This document shows, one piece after another, positions 1-6,207 of a DNA stretch of 7,519 bases (positions are counted from its first letter, which is position 1; every line of letters begins with the position of its first letter). Source of the stretch: GCA-2699445 sp032127075 (GTDB lineage Bacteria; Actinomycetota; Actinomycetes; S36-B12; GCA-2699445); contig JAQAZZ010000088.1 in NCBI GenBank assembly GCA_032127075.1, positions 1-7,519 of the forward strand. Direction: 5' to 3'. The notes beneath the pieces are model-generated. The model worked only from the letters and a program-made list of their open reading frames with translations. It was not told where the DNA came from and ran no database searches. The position numbers and the translations under genes are program-made.

Positions 1-500
1 GGCACAGCCCCACCACCGAGAACCCGCAGCTTGGGGACCCCGAGGAGTGGGAGATCTGGAACATGACCGGGGACGCCCACCCGGTCCACCTGCACCTGGT
101 GCACTTCGAGGTCCTGGGCCGCCAGGAGATCGTCTGGGACAGCCACACCACCGAAGACGACCGGATGATCCCCAACGAGTTCTACAACGCGCCCGCAAAT
201 GACGGCACCTACCTGGTCACCCAGCCGACGGTGCAGCACAACTCCGTGGCCGGTGATCCAGCCACCTACGGAGTGGGGTTCAAGATCATGAACAAGACCA
301 AGGGCGGTCCAGTCGAACTCGACGGCGACGACGGCTACGTGGAGAACGCTCCGAAGGACATGGTCACCGCGCTGCCGGGGCAGGTCACGCGGATCAAGGC
401 GACGTTCGACAAGCCCGGCCGCTATGTGTGGCACTGCCACATCCTGTCCCACGAGGACCACGAGATGATGCGGGTACTGCACGTCGGCCCCGGCGCCTGA
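1..500 (+). CDS. Multicopper oxidase, C-terminal part (CotA/bilirubin-oxidase-like), 5' truncated by window edge
   Basis: The reading frame is open from base 3 to a TGA at 498-500, giving about 165 residues of the last cupredoxin domain; the rest lies left of the window. HPVHLH (78-95) supplies type 1 and trinuclear-centre histidines. HCHILSHEDHEM (432-467) gives the type 3/type 1 HCH motif with the Cys at 435-437, the second type 1 His at 450-452 and an axial Met at 465-467. All expected C-terminal copper ligands are therefore present. The lead-in (EEWEIWNMTGDAHPVHLHLV) and the GRYVWHCHIL block resemble Bacillus CotA and bilirubin oxidases, which oxidise phenolics, pigments or metal ions while reducing O2 to water. 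The two motifs are 118 residues apart, longer than in CotA. Such enzymes are commonly exported, but the signal region is not visible. The ATG at 63 is internal, not the start. Substrate unknown. Confidence 0.93.
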   Translation, partial: HSPTTENPQLGDPEEWEIWNMTGDAHPVHLHLVHFEVLGRQEIVWDSHTTEDDRMIPNEFYNAPANDGTYLVTQPTVQHNSVAGDPATYGVGFKIMNKTKGGPVELDGDDGYVENAPKDMVTALPGQVTRIKATFDKPGRYVWHCHILSHEDHEMMRVLHVGPGA

Positions 501-682
501 CGCCGGTCCACTCCCCTGGCGGCACGATTCGGCCATAGCCGAGCGACCTGGCAACCACGTCGAACGACAGCCGCCCGGCGATGATGGTTGTCGCCGTCAC
601 ACGTCGCCGCTGTTCGGGCGGGGGTCGAACAATCCAGTGGAGCACGCGGCAAGAGCGGATCCCGCACTCGGATCGAGCCAAG

Positions 683-694
683 GGCCGATCGGCC
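683..694. repeat. Perfect 12-base palindrome GGCCGATCGGCC, copy 1
   Basis: A perfect 12-base palindrome lies about 50 bases upstream of the lipoprotein -10 element. The identical sequence recurs at 4439-4450, also intergenic. It could be an operator half-pair or the stem of a short hairpin, but GC-rich palindromes centred on CGATCG are common in such genomes, so function is unproven. Confidence 0.45.
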
Positions 695-743
695 TTCGGC
701 GTGCAACCTGCCGGGTGCGTGACTCGGCCAGCGACAAGATCGC

Positions 744-749
744 TATCCT
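744..749 (+). promoter_or_regulatory. -10 element TATCCT for a leaderless lipoprotein transcript
   Basis: TATCCT matches the mycobacterial TAnnnT -10 consensus. It ends six bases before the GTG at 756, which is where transcription would be expected to start, so the mRNA would begin at the start codon without a 5' UTR. A weak -35-like GTGACT lies at 719-724, with a rather long 19-base spacer. No Shine-Dalgarno sequence precedes the GTG, which fits leaderless initiation. Confidence 0.55.
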
Positions 750-755
750 CGGCTG

Positions 756-1526
756 GTGCGTCCGCGCCAGAGGTCGGCCCAGCGGGTCATTGCCGCATCG
801 GTGACGTTTGCCGCCTCGGCGGCGCTGGTGGCCTGCGGCGGTCCCAGCAGTAGCACCGGCGACGCCGGCAACACCGAACCCATCATCGGACAAGCCGACG
901 CCAGGCTCAACGGGGTGCATCACCTGTCGCCGGAGCGGATCCTGAAGCGAGCACACCGGGCCTCTCGGCGTGCGGAAAGTGTCACGGTCAGCGGCTCCTT
1001 CGCCGCCGAGGACGGCACCCGCAACTACCGCTTCTACATGACGAAACGGGCGGTGGGCGGCTACATGACCTCCCCCACCTACGGCTCGGTCGACCTTGTG
1101 GCGCTGCAGGGGAAGGTCTATCTGCGGGCGGGTGCGCAACTGTACCGACAGTTGTTGCGGCCGCAGGCGGCGCAGGCTGCGATGGGCAAATGGCTGCAGA
1201 TCTCGCCGCGGACCGCCCGCGCCACGGGGCTGCTGCGCTGGACCGACAAGGACGCCTACATCGAGTCCCTGTTGGAACCGCAGCTGACCGCGCGGCTGAA
1301 GAAGGTCGAGGTCGACGATGTCAAGGGCGTGGCGGCCGTCGGCCTGACCGAGCCCGGAACGGGCACCTTGTCCGTCGCCACGGTCGGCGAGCCGTATCCG
1401 CTCCAGGTCAGACCGGCCGAACGCAGCGTCGACCCGGTGGTCCTGCAGGACTGGAACGCCGCACCGGTGATCCAGGCGCCCACCCCGCAGGAGACGGTCG
1501 TCCTCCGCGCCCCGGGCCAGCAATAG
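756..1526 (+). CDS. Secreted lipoprotein, LppX/LprAFG-like
   Basis: This 256-residue protein starts at a GTG placed directly after a -10 element. An Arg-rich n-region (MRPRQRSAQR) and a hydrophobic stretch (residues 11-25) lead to a lipobox L-V-A-C with the acylated Cys at residue 27, so the mature protein should be a lipid-anchored envelope protein. After a Ser/Gly/Thr-rich linker there are alternating beta-like segments: SVTVSGSF, a GKVYLRAG block, the AAMGKWLQIS block, a GTLSVATVGEPYPLQV block and a final DWNAAPVIQAP. That order resembles actinobacterial LppX/LprG-fold lipoproteins, which in M. tuberculosis bind or carry lipids such as phthiocerol dimycocerosates or triacylated glycolipids. 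The fold call rests on pattern resemblance only, and the ligand is unknown. It probably forms a single-gene transcript, since GC hairpins follow it. Confidence 0.85.
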   Translation: MRPRQRSAQRVIAASVTFAASAALVACGGPSSSTGDAGNTEPIIGQADARLNGVHHLSPERILKRAHRASRRAESVTVSGSFAAEDGTRNYRFYMTKRAVGGYMTSPTYGSVDLVALQGKVYLRAGAQLYRQLLRPQAAQAAMGKWLQISPRTARATGLLRWTDKDAYIESLLEPQLTARLKKVEVDDVKGVAAVGLTEPGTGTLSVATVGEPYPLQVRPAERSVDPVVLQDWNAAPVIQAPTPQETVVLRAPGQQ

Positions 1527-1539
1527 CCGAGCAGCCCCG

Positions 1540-1568
1540 CCCGTCCGGCGCTCCGTGTCCGGGACGGG
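1540..1568 (+). terminator. Possible GC-rich terminator hairpin after the lipoprotein gene
   Basis: CCCGTCC (1540-1546) pairs with GGACGGG (1562-1568). Two further G-C pairs form across a single bulged G, giving a short hairpin 13 bases after the lipoprotein stop. No T-run follows, so at best it would be a tract-less terminator of the kind proposed in actinobacteria. Confidence 0.3.
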
Positions 1569-1581
1569 GGCTGGAGCCCAC

Positions 1582-1651
1582 CCACCTGCCCCAAAAAGGC
1601 CCCCCTCAGCGGCGTGTCGCGGGCAATTCGGGGCCACTTTGGGGCAGGTGG
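1582..1651. repeat. Imperfect 22-base inverted repeat with 26-base loop
   Basis: The left arm 1582-1603 pairs with 1630-1651: 14 consecutive pairs (CCACCTGCCCCAAA with TTTGGGGCAGGTGG), two mismatches, then six more G-C pairs. Twenty of 22 positions match around a 26-base loop (1604-1629). It would form a strong stem-loop in RNA from either strand. It could be a terminator for the lipoprotein transcript, a REP/MITE-like intergenic repeat, or a leader structure. No T-run follows the stem on the plus strand. Confidence 0.7.
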
Positions 1652-1691
1652 CACTCGCTTCGAGCGGGGGGCGGCGCGGCGGGGCGAGGCC

Positions 1692-1712
1692 GGGCGGGGC
1701 GGGGGTGCGGGG
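1692..1712 (+). other. Potential G-quadruplex motif
   Basis: Four G-runs occur in 21 bases: 1692-1694, 1696-1699, 1701-1705 and 1709-1712, with loops of one, one and three bases. This fits the canonical four-run quadruplex pattern. Further runs lie just upstream (1666-1671, 1681-1684). It is on the coding strand, about 130 bases ahead of the ATPase start. In GC-rich DNA such runs can arise by chance, so only the motif is supported here. Confidence 0.5.
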
Positions 1713-1751
1713 AGTGCGGAGATCGGCGGGTCTCGGGGGTGTCAGCGCCGC

Positions 1752-1757
1752 TACGGT
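1752..1757 (+). promoter_or_regulatory. Candidate -10 element (TACGGT) upstream of the ATPase
   Basis: TACGGT fits the mycobacterial TAnnnT pattern and would start transcription near 1764, leaving a 5' leader of about 75-80 bases before the ATPase. I see no good -35 hexamer at the right distance. The match is short and could be chance. Confidence 0.25.
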
Positions 1758-1834
1758 GGTCACGCGGGCCCTACGGCCGGACCAGCCCGGGCCACCTTCA
1801 GCCGTGCAGCGCGACTGAGCGGACCTACCCCGCG

Positions 1835-1839
1835 GGTGA
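1835..1839 (+). promoter_or_regulatory. Ribosome binding site GGTGA for the ATPase
   Basis: GGTGA is complementary to the 16S rRNA tail. It lies six bases ahead of the in-frame GTG at 1846 but directly abuts the GTG at 1840. If it is the true site, translation starts at 1846 and the protein is two residues shorter than the longest frame. Confidence 0.35.
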
Positions 1840-4431
1840 GTGGACGTGATCGACGACAAGTGGGCGGTACAGAGCCCGGACGCGGTCGCCGCAGAATTCG
1901 GCGTGGATCCCACCGCCGGGCTGGATCCCGCACAGGCAGCACAGCGGCAGCAGCAGTACGGCCGCAACGAACTCCCCGCGGAAAAGCCGCGAAGCGTCGC
2001 GTCGATCATCGTGGAGCAGTTCCGCGACGTGCTGATCTACCTGCTCGGTGTGGCAGCAGTCATTTCCGTGGTCGTCGGCGAGCCGGTCGATGCAGCGGTG
2101 ATCGTGCTGATCCTGGTGGTCAACGCTGCCATCGGGACCACCCAGGCCGTGCGCGCCGACCAGGCCCTTGCGGCACTGCACCATATGGCGGCTCCTCGAT
2201 CCGAGGTGGTTCGCGGTGGCGAACAACGGTCGATCCCCTCGGTGGAGGTCGTCCCCGGCGACATCCTGCTGCTGGAGGCAGGCGAGGCGGTGACCGCCGA
2301 CGCCCGGCTGCTGACGGCCGCGGGCCTGCAGGTCGCGGAGGCGGCACTCACCGGGGAATCGGTGCCGGTGTTGAAGTCGGCGGCGGCTGCGGCTCGGTCC
2401 GATCAAGCGGTCCCCGTGGCCGACCAGACGTCCATGGTCTTCCGCGGCACCGACGTCGTTGCCGGCCGCGGCAGTGCCGTGGTGGTTGCCACGGGCGGGG
2501 CGACCGTCCTCGGGGGGATCGCTCACCTCGTGGCGTCGGCCGCCGATGTCCGCACGCCCCTGCAGCGGCGCCTGGCCAGCCTGAGCCTGTGGATCGCCGT
2601 CGCCGTGGTGGCAATCGCGGGTGCGGTGTTCGTCGCCGGCATCCTGCGCGGCGAGGACGCGGTCCAGATGCTGCTGACGTCGGTGTCCCTGGCGGTGGCC
2701 GCCGTCCCGGAGGCGCTGCCCGCGGTGGTCGCGATCACCCTCGCGCTGGGTGCGGCCGAAATGGCCAAGGACAACGCACTGGCCAAGCGCTTGCCGGCGG
2801 TCGAGACCCTCGGGTCGGTCACCTACATCTGCTCGGACAAGACCGGCACGCTCACCGAGAACCGCATGCATGTGGACCAGGTGTGGACCCCTGACGGGTC
2901 GGCGGCCCCGGACTCGCTGGCACTCGTGGTGGGGCTGTCGAACGATGCCACGCGCACCGACGGCGACGAATTGGTCGGCGACCCCACCGAGACCGCGCTG
3001 CTCGACTTCGCCGACGCTGCGGGATTCCCGCAATGGCCGCGGGAAGCGGAAGCACCGTTCGACTCGCAGCGGATGCGGATGACCACCGTCAACCGCTCTC
3101 CCGACGGGGCGCTGTGGGCGCTGTGCAAGGGGGCGCCCGAGCAGGTCCTCCCGAGATGCCGAGGCTCCGAGGCGGAGACCGCGGTCGCCGCCGACGCCGC
3201 CCATGAGATGGCCGCCTCGGGCCTGCGGGTGCTGGCTGCTGCCCGCCGCCGGCTCGACGGACTGCCGGCCGACCCGGCCGACGCCGAGGAGGATCTGGAG
3301 TTGGTGGGGCTCGTCGGGCTGATCGATCCGCCCCGGCCCGCGGCGGAGAAGGCCGTAGCCCAGTGCGTCTCCGCCGGGATCGTTCCGGTGATGATCACCG
3401 GCGACCATCCGGCCACCGCCTCGGCCGTCGCACGCAGGGTGGGCATCCCGGTCGCAGGCCACGAGGTGATGACGGGGGTTGACCTGGACCGCGCCACCGA
3501 CGAGGAACTCCACCGGCGAGTGGCGGACGTCCGGGTCTACGCGCGGGTGGATCCGGCGCAGAAGATCCGCATCGTCCGGGCGCTCCAGGATCGTCGCCAA
3601 GTGGTGTCGATGACCGGCGACGGCGTCAACGACGCTCCGGCCTTGAAGCAGGCGGACATCGGGGTGGCGATGGGCGCGGGCGGCACCGATGTCGCCCGGG
3701 GTGCCGCGGACCTCATCCTGTTGGACAACAACTTCGCCACCATCGTCACCGCCGTACGCGAGGGAAGACGGATCTACGACAACATCCGGCGATTCGTCCG
3801 CTACACCATGACCAGCAACAGCGGCGAGATCTGGACGATCTTCCTAGCACCCTTCCTCGGCCTTCCGTTGCCGCTGCTGCCGCTGCAGATCCTGTGGATC
3901 AACCTGGTCACCGACGGTCTGCCGGGTCTGGCGCTGGTGCGGGAGAAGGCCGAGCCGGACGTCATGCAACGCCCGCCGCGGCCACCCCGGCAGAGCATCT
4001 TCGCCGACAGAATGGGCTGGCACATCGTGATCGTGGGATTGGTGATCGGCGGACTATCCCTGACGGCGATGGCCATCGGCTACTTCGGCGGCTCCGCCAA
4101 CTGGCAGTCGATGGTCTTCACGACACTGGTTCTGTCGCAGCTCGTCAACGCGTTCGTGATCCGCTCCGAGCGGCGCAGCATCTTCCAGATGGGCTTCTAC
4201 AGCAACCCCATGCTCCTGTGGACGCTGATCGCGACGTTCGCCGCCCAGATGGCCGTGGTCTACTGGGCGCCGCTGCAGTCCGTGTTCCGCACCACAGCGA
4301 TGTCGTGGCAGGAACTGACGGTGTGCATCGTGCTGTCCCTGGGCGTGCTGGTGGCGGTGGAGGCGGAGAAACTGGTCCGCCGACGCCTTGCGCGGCGGCA
4401 ACCGGAATCGGCGCCGCTGGTGACGACCTAG
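1840..4431 (+). CDS. P2A-type (SERCA-like) cation-transporting P-type ATPase, probable Ca2+ pump
   Basis: An integral membrane pump of 863 residues, normal for bacterial P2A ATPases; numbering is from GTG 1840, and GTG 1846 is an alternative start. An N-terminal cation-ATPase domain precedes M1-M2 (about 64-103). The actuator loop TGES is at 171-174, M3-M4 at about 246-301, and the phosphorylated Asp is D333 in DKTGTLTEN. The ATP-binding N-domain has F407 in FDSQR and K430 in KGAPE. TGD is at 520-522 and the hinge TGDGVND at 592-598; M5-M10 run from about 657 to 846. Ca2+-site residues of SERCA are present: E291 (M4, PEALP), N660 and E663 (M5), N688, T691 and D692 (M6). The M8 glutamate is replaced by Gln, apparently Q767. 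There is no CPx motif or heavy-metal domain, so copper or zinc transport is unlikely. M. tuberculosis CtpF looks like a relative. Ca2+ is the best guess; Mn2+ or another cation is possible. Confidence 0.95.
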   Translation: MDVIDDKWAVQSPDAVAAEFGVDPTAGLDPAQAAQRQQQYGRNELPAEKPRSVASIIVEQFRDVLIYLLGVAAVISVVVGEPVDAAVIVLILVVNAAIGTTQAVRADQALAALHHMAAPRSEVVRGGEQRSIPSVEVVPGDILLLEAGEAVTADARLLTAAGLQVAEAALTGESVPVLKSAAAAARSDQAVPVADQTSMVFRGTDVVAGRGSAVVVATGGATVLGGIAHLVASAADVRTPLQRRLASLSLWIAVAVVAIAGAVFVAGILRGEDAVQMLLTSVSLAVAAVPEALPAVVAITLALGAAEMAKDNALAKRLPAVETLGSVTYICSDKTGTLTENRMHVDQVWTPDGSAAPDSLALVVGLSNDATRTDGDELVGDPTETALLDFADAAGFPQWPREAEAPFDSQRMRMTTVNRSPDGALWALCKGAPEQVLPRCRGSEAETAVAADAAHEMAASGLRVLAAARRRLDGLPADPADAEEDLELVGLVGLIDPPRPAAEKAVAQCVSAGIVPVMITGDHPATASAVARRVGIPVAGHEVMTGVDLDRATDEELHRRVADVRVYARVDPAQKIRIVRALQDRRQVVSMTGDGVNDAPALKQADIGVAMGAGGTDVARGAADLILLDNNFATIVTAVREGRRIYDNIRRFVRYTMTSNSGEIWTIFLAPFLGLPLPLLPLQILWINLVTDGLPGLALVREKAEPDVMQRPPRPPRQSIFADRMGWHIVIVGLVIGGLSLTAMAIGYFGGSANWQSMVFTTLVLSQLVNAFVIRSERRSIFQMGFYSNPMLLWTLIATFAAQMAVVYWAPLQSVFRTTAMSWQELTVCIVLSLGVLVAVEAEKLVRRRLARRQPESAPLVTT

Positions 4432-4438
4432 GAGGGGC

Positions 4439-4450
4439 GGCCGATCGGCC
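4439..4450. repeat. Perfect 12-base palindrome GGCCGATCGGCC, copy 2
   Basis: The same palindrome as at 683-694, here seven bases after the ATPase stop codon. With flanking G and C bases it could extend slightly into a short hairpin, so a weak terminator for the ATPase is one reading. A regulatory site for the hydrolase downstream is another. Confidence 0.45.
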
Positions 4451-4560
4451 CCGGGACAATGCCCGCAGCTGGGTGATGCCGCGTGGGAGGCGCCTGGGGG
4501 GGCACCACGCCGGCGCCTACCGCCGTTCCCGCCTCGTGCCACGATCCACAGTCGCGCACA

Positions 4561-6180
4561 ATGGGCCTGATGCGTCTCCCCTCCTGGGCCGGAAGCCTAT
4601 GCGCCGCCGCGCTGGCACCGCTGGCCGTCGCGCCCTCGCTGGTCCCCCGCTCGGCGCCGATCCAGGGGCTGCTGATGGCGGTTGCCGCGGTCGTCGGCTA
4701 CGCCGCCGGGGCAGCCATCGGATGGCTGGTGCGCCGGGCCCGCCGCCAGGAGCGATGGCGGGCCCCCCGGGCCGCCACGCCGGCTGCCGGCGGCCTCGCG
4801 GTGATGTGGATCTCGGGCTGGCTGATCGCCGGGCTGGGTTGGCAGCAGGATTTGGCGGATCTTCTGGGAACGCCGCCACCGCAGTGGAGTTGGGCGGTCG
4901 TGAGCCTGCTCGTCGGTCTGACGCTCACCGCCGCGCTGGTCGGTTTCGGCAGGGTGCTGCGCAGGGTCATGACGGCCGTCCACTCCCGCGTTTCCCGCCG
5001 CACAGCCGAACCCGTGCCGGCCTTGGCCGTGGGCGCCGCGGCCCTGCTGGCCGTCGTGCCGGTGCTGAACGGGACCGCGGGTCAGGCCGTGGTCGCGGTT
5101 GCGAACCCGCTGTTCCAGTCGATGAACGCCGCCACCGCCCAAGGGGTCTCCCCGGCCACCAGCGCCTCACTGTCGGGGGGTCCGCAATCGTCGGTGTCCT
5201 GGAGCAGCCTCGGCCACGACGGGCGAGACTTCATCGGCACCACGCCGGACGCCGCATCGATCGACGGCTTCTCCGGGGGTGGCGCCCAGGATCCGGTCAG
5301 GGTCTATGCGGGCGTCGAGACCGCGGACACGGCGGCGCAGCGGGCGCAGATCGCCGTGGCGGAGCTGAAGCGCTTCGGCGCCTTCGACCGGGCGGTGCTC
5401 GCGGTGGGGACCAGCACCGGAACCGGGACGGTGGACGAGTCGGCGGTGCGACCGCTGGAGCTGATGTACAACGGCGACACCGCCACGGTGTCCACCCAGT
5501 ATTCGATCCTGCCGAGTTTCCTGTCCTTCCTCTTCGACCGAGAGGCCGCCAGCGCAGAAGCCGAATCGCTCTTCGCCGCGGTGTACGACCACTGGGCGCA
5601 GCTGCCGGCGAAACGCAGACCCCTGCTGGTGGTCTTCGGGGAAAGCCTGGGTGCGTTCGGGGCCACCGCCCCGTTCCCGGATCTGCAGCGGTTCAGCGCT
5701 CAGGTGGACGGCGCCCTGCTCGTGGGGCCGCCGAACGCGACCCCGCTGTGGCGCGAATACACATCGCGCCGAGCCGAAGGTTCGTTGCAGCGGCTGCCGG
5801 TCTACGACAGCGGCGCGACCCTGCGATGGGCCGACGACCCCGCGGATCTGGCGGACCTGCCAGCCCGGTGGGGCCCGCCGCGGCTGGCGTATCTGCAGAA
5901 CGCCTCCGATCCGGTCGTGTGGTGGGCGCCGGACCTCCTGTGGTCGCGGCCCGACTGGCTCGCCGAGCCACGGGGATCGGACGTCCTGCCGGGAATGCCA
6001 TGGCTGCCCTTCATCACCTTCCTGGGTGTGAGCGGCGACATGATCGACAGCCAGAGCGTGCCGCCGGGGCACGGCCATGTCTACGGTGCCGCGGAAGCCG
6101 AGGCTTGGGCCCGGGTGATCCCACCACGAGGCTGGTCGGACGCCGACACCGCCCGATTGGTGTCGGAGCTCGGTGGCTGA
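4561..6180 (+). CDS. Membrane-anchored alpha/beta hydrolase (Abhydrolase_9 N-terminal and catalytic domains)
   Basis: About 539 residues from ATG 4561. The N-terminal third is a membrane domain with hydrophobic segments at about 10-28, 34-57, 77-95, 109-130 and 152-172. The catalytic domain follows, from the GRDFIGTTPD block onward. FGESLG gives the GxSxG nucleophile elbow with S362. D450 in NASDPV is the likely acid, and H504 or H506 in GHGHVYG the catalytic base. This matches the actinobacterial family with an Abhydrolase_9 N-terminal domain; members are putative lipases or esterases with unknown substrates. Start choice is uncertain. A GTG at 4483 has a GGTGA-like site ahead of it but would add 26 residues of non-hydrophobic sequence. 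The ATG at 4570 (MRLPSWAG) looks most like the usual family start. It lies 129 bases after the ATPase, so co-transcription is possible but not evident. Confidence 0.9.
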   Translation: MGLMRLPSWAGSLCAAALAPLAVAPSLVPRSAPIQGLLMAVAAVVGYAAGAAIGWLVRRARRQERWRAPRAATPAAGGLAVMWISGWLIAGLGWQQDLADLLGTPPPQWSWAVVSLLVGLTLTAALVGFGRVLRRVMTAVHSRVSRRTAEPVPALAVGAAALLAVVPVLNGTAGQAVVAVANPLFQSMNAATAQGVSPATSASLSGGPQSSVSWSSLGHDGRDFIGTTPDAASIDGFSGGGAQDPVRVYAGVETADTAAQRAQIAVAELKRFGAFDRAVLAVGTSTGTGTVDESAVRPLELMYNGDTATVSTQYSILPSFLSFLFDREAASAEAESLFAAVYDHWAQLPAKRRPLLVVFGESLGAFGATAPFPDLQRFSAQVDGALLVGPPNATPLWREYTSRRAEGSLQRLPVYDSGATLRWADDPADLADLPARWGPPRLAYLQNASDPVVWWAPDLLWSRPDWLAEPRGSDVLPGMPWLPFITFLGVSGDMIDSQSVPPGHGHVYGAAEAEAWARVIPPRGWSDADTARLVSELGG

Positions 6181-6207
6181 GGCGGCACAGCGCGACTGGT
6201 TGACATT

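Larger units (their letters stand above)
1527..1839. other. Structured intergenic region between lipoprotein and ATPase, no gene seen
   Basis: This 313-base gap holds no reading frame I believe. Frames that cross it run on into the ATPase out of frame and encode Arg/Gly-rich, low-complexity protein. It contains, in order, a short hairpin (1540-1568), a long imperfect inverted repeat (1582-1651), a G-rich segment (1666-1712), a possible -10 (1752-1757) and a weak two-part stem: 1755-1759 with 1792-1796, and 1765-1769 with 1785-1789. I recognise no known riboswitch class. Confidence 0.6.

Noticed and set aside
611..631. Inverted repeat TGTTCG-N9-CGAACA resembling an SOS/LexA box
   Set aside because: The half-sites are in the opposite orientation and spacing to the mycobacterial CGAAC-N4-GTTCG box, and six-base arms are too short to claim an operator.
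1630..1651. Possible DosR box (GGGGCCACTTTGGGGC) upstream of the ATPase
   Set aside because: It looks faintly like the DosR motif, and M. tuberculosis ctpF is DosR-controlled, but it lacks the GGGAC/GTCCC symmetry and is fully explained as an arm of the inverted repeat.
1527..1839. Riboswitch ahead of the ATPase
   Set aside because: Only weak two-part stems are visible and no conserved core of a known ion or nucleotide riboswitch could be recognised.
597..2009. Long minus-strand open frame (470 codons)
   Set aside because: It covers the lipoprotein gene and its gap in antisense, with Arg/Pro/Gly-rich, domain-free protein, whereas the plus-strand lipoprotein has a signal peptide, lipobox and promoter.
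1825..3600. Long minus-strand open frame (591 codons) antisense to the ATPase
   Set aside because: It is a GC-rich shadow of the P-type ATPase, whose motifs are unmistakable on the plus strand.
1840..4431. Copper-exporting P1B ATPase paired with the multicopper oxidase
   Set aside because: M4 has PEALP rather than a CPx motif, there is no heavy-metal-binding domain, and the protein has ten membrane segments with SERCA-type ligands.
3894..6203. Long plus-strand open frame (769 codons) spanning the ATPase and hydrolase
   Set aside because: It is out of frame with two genes that both have intact catalytic motifs, and its protein is Arg/Gly-rich without domains.
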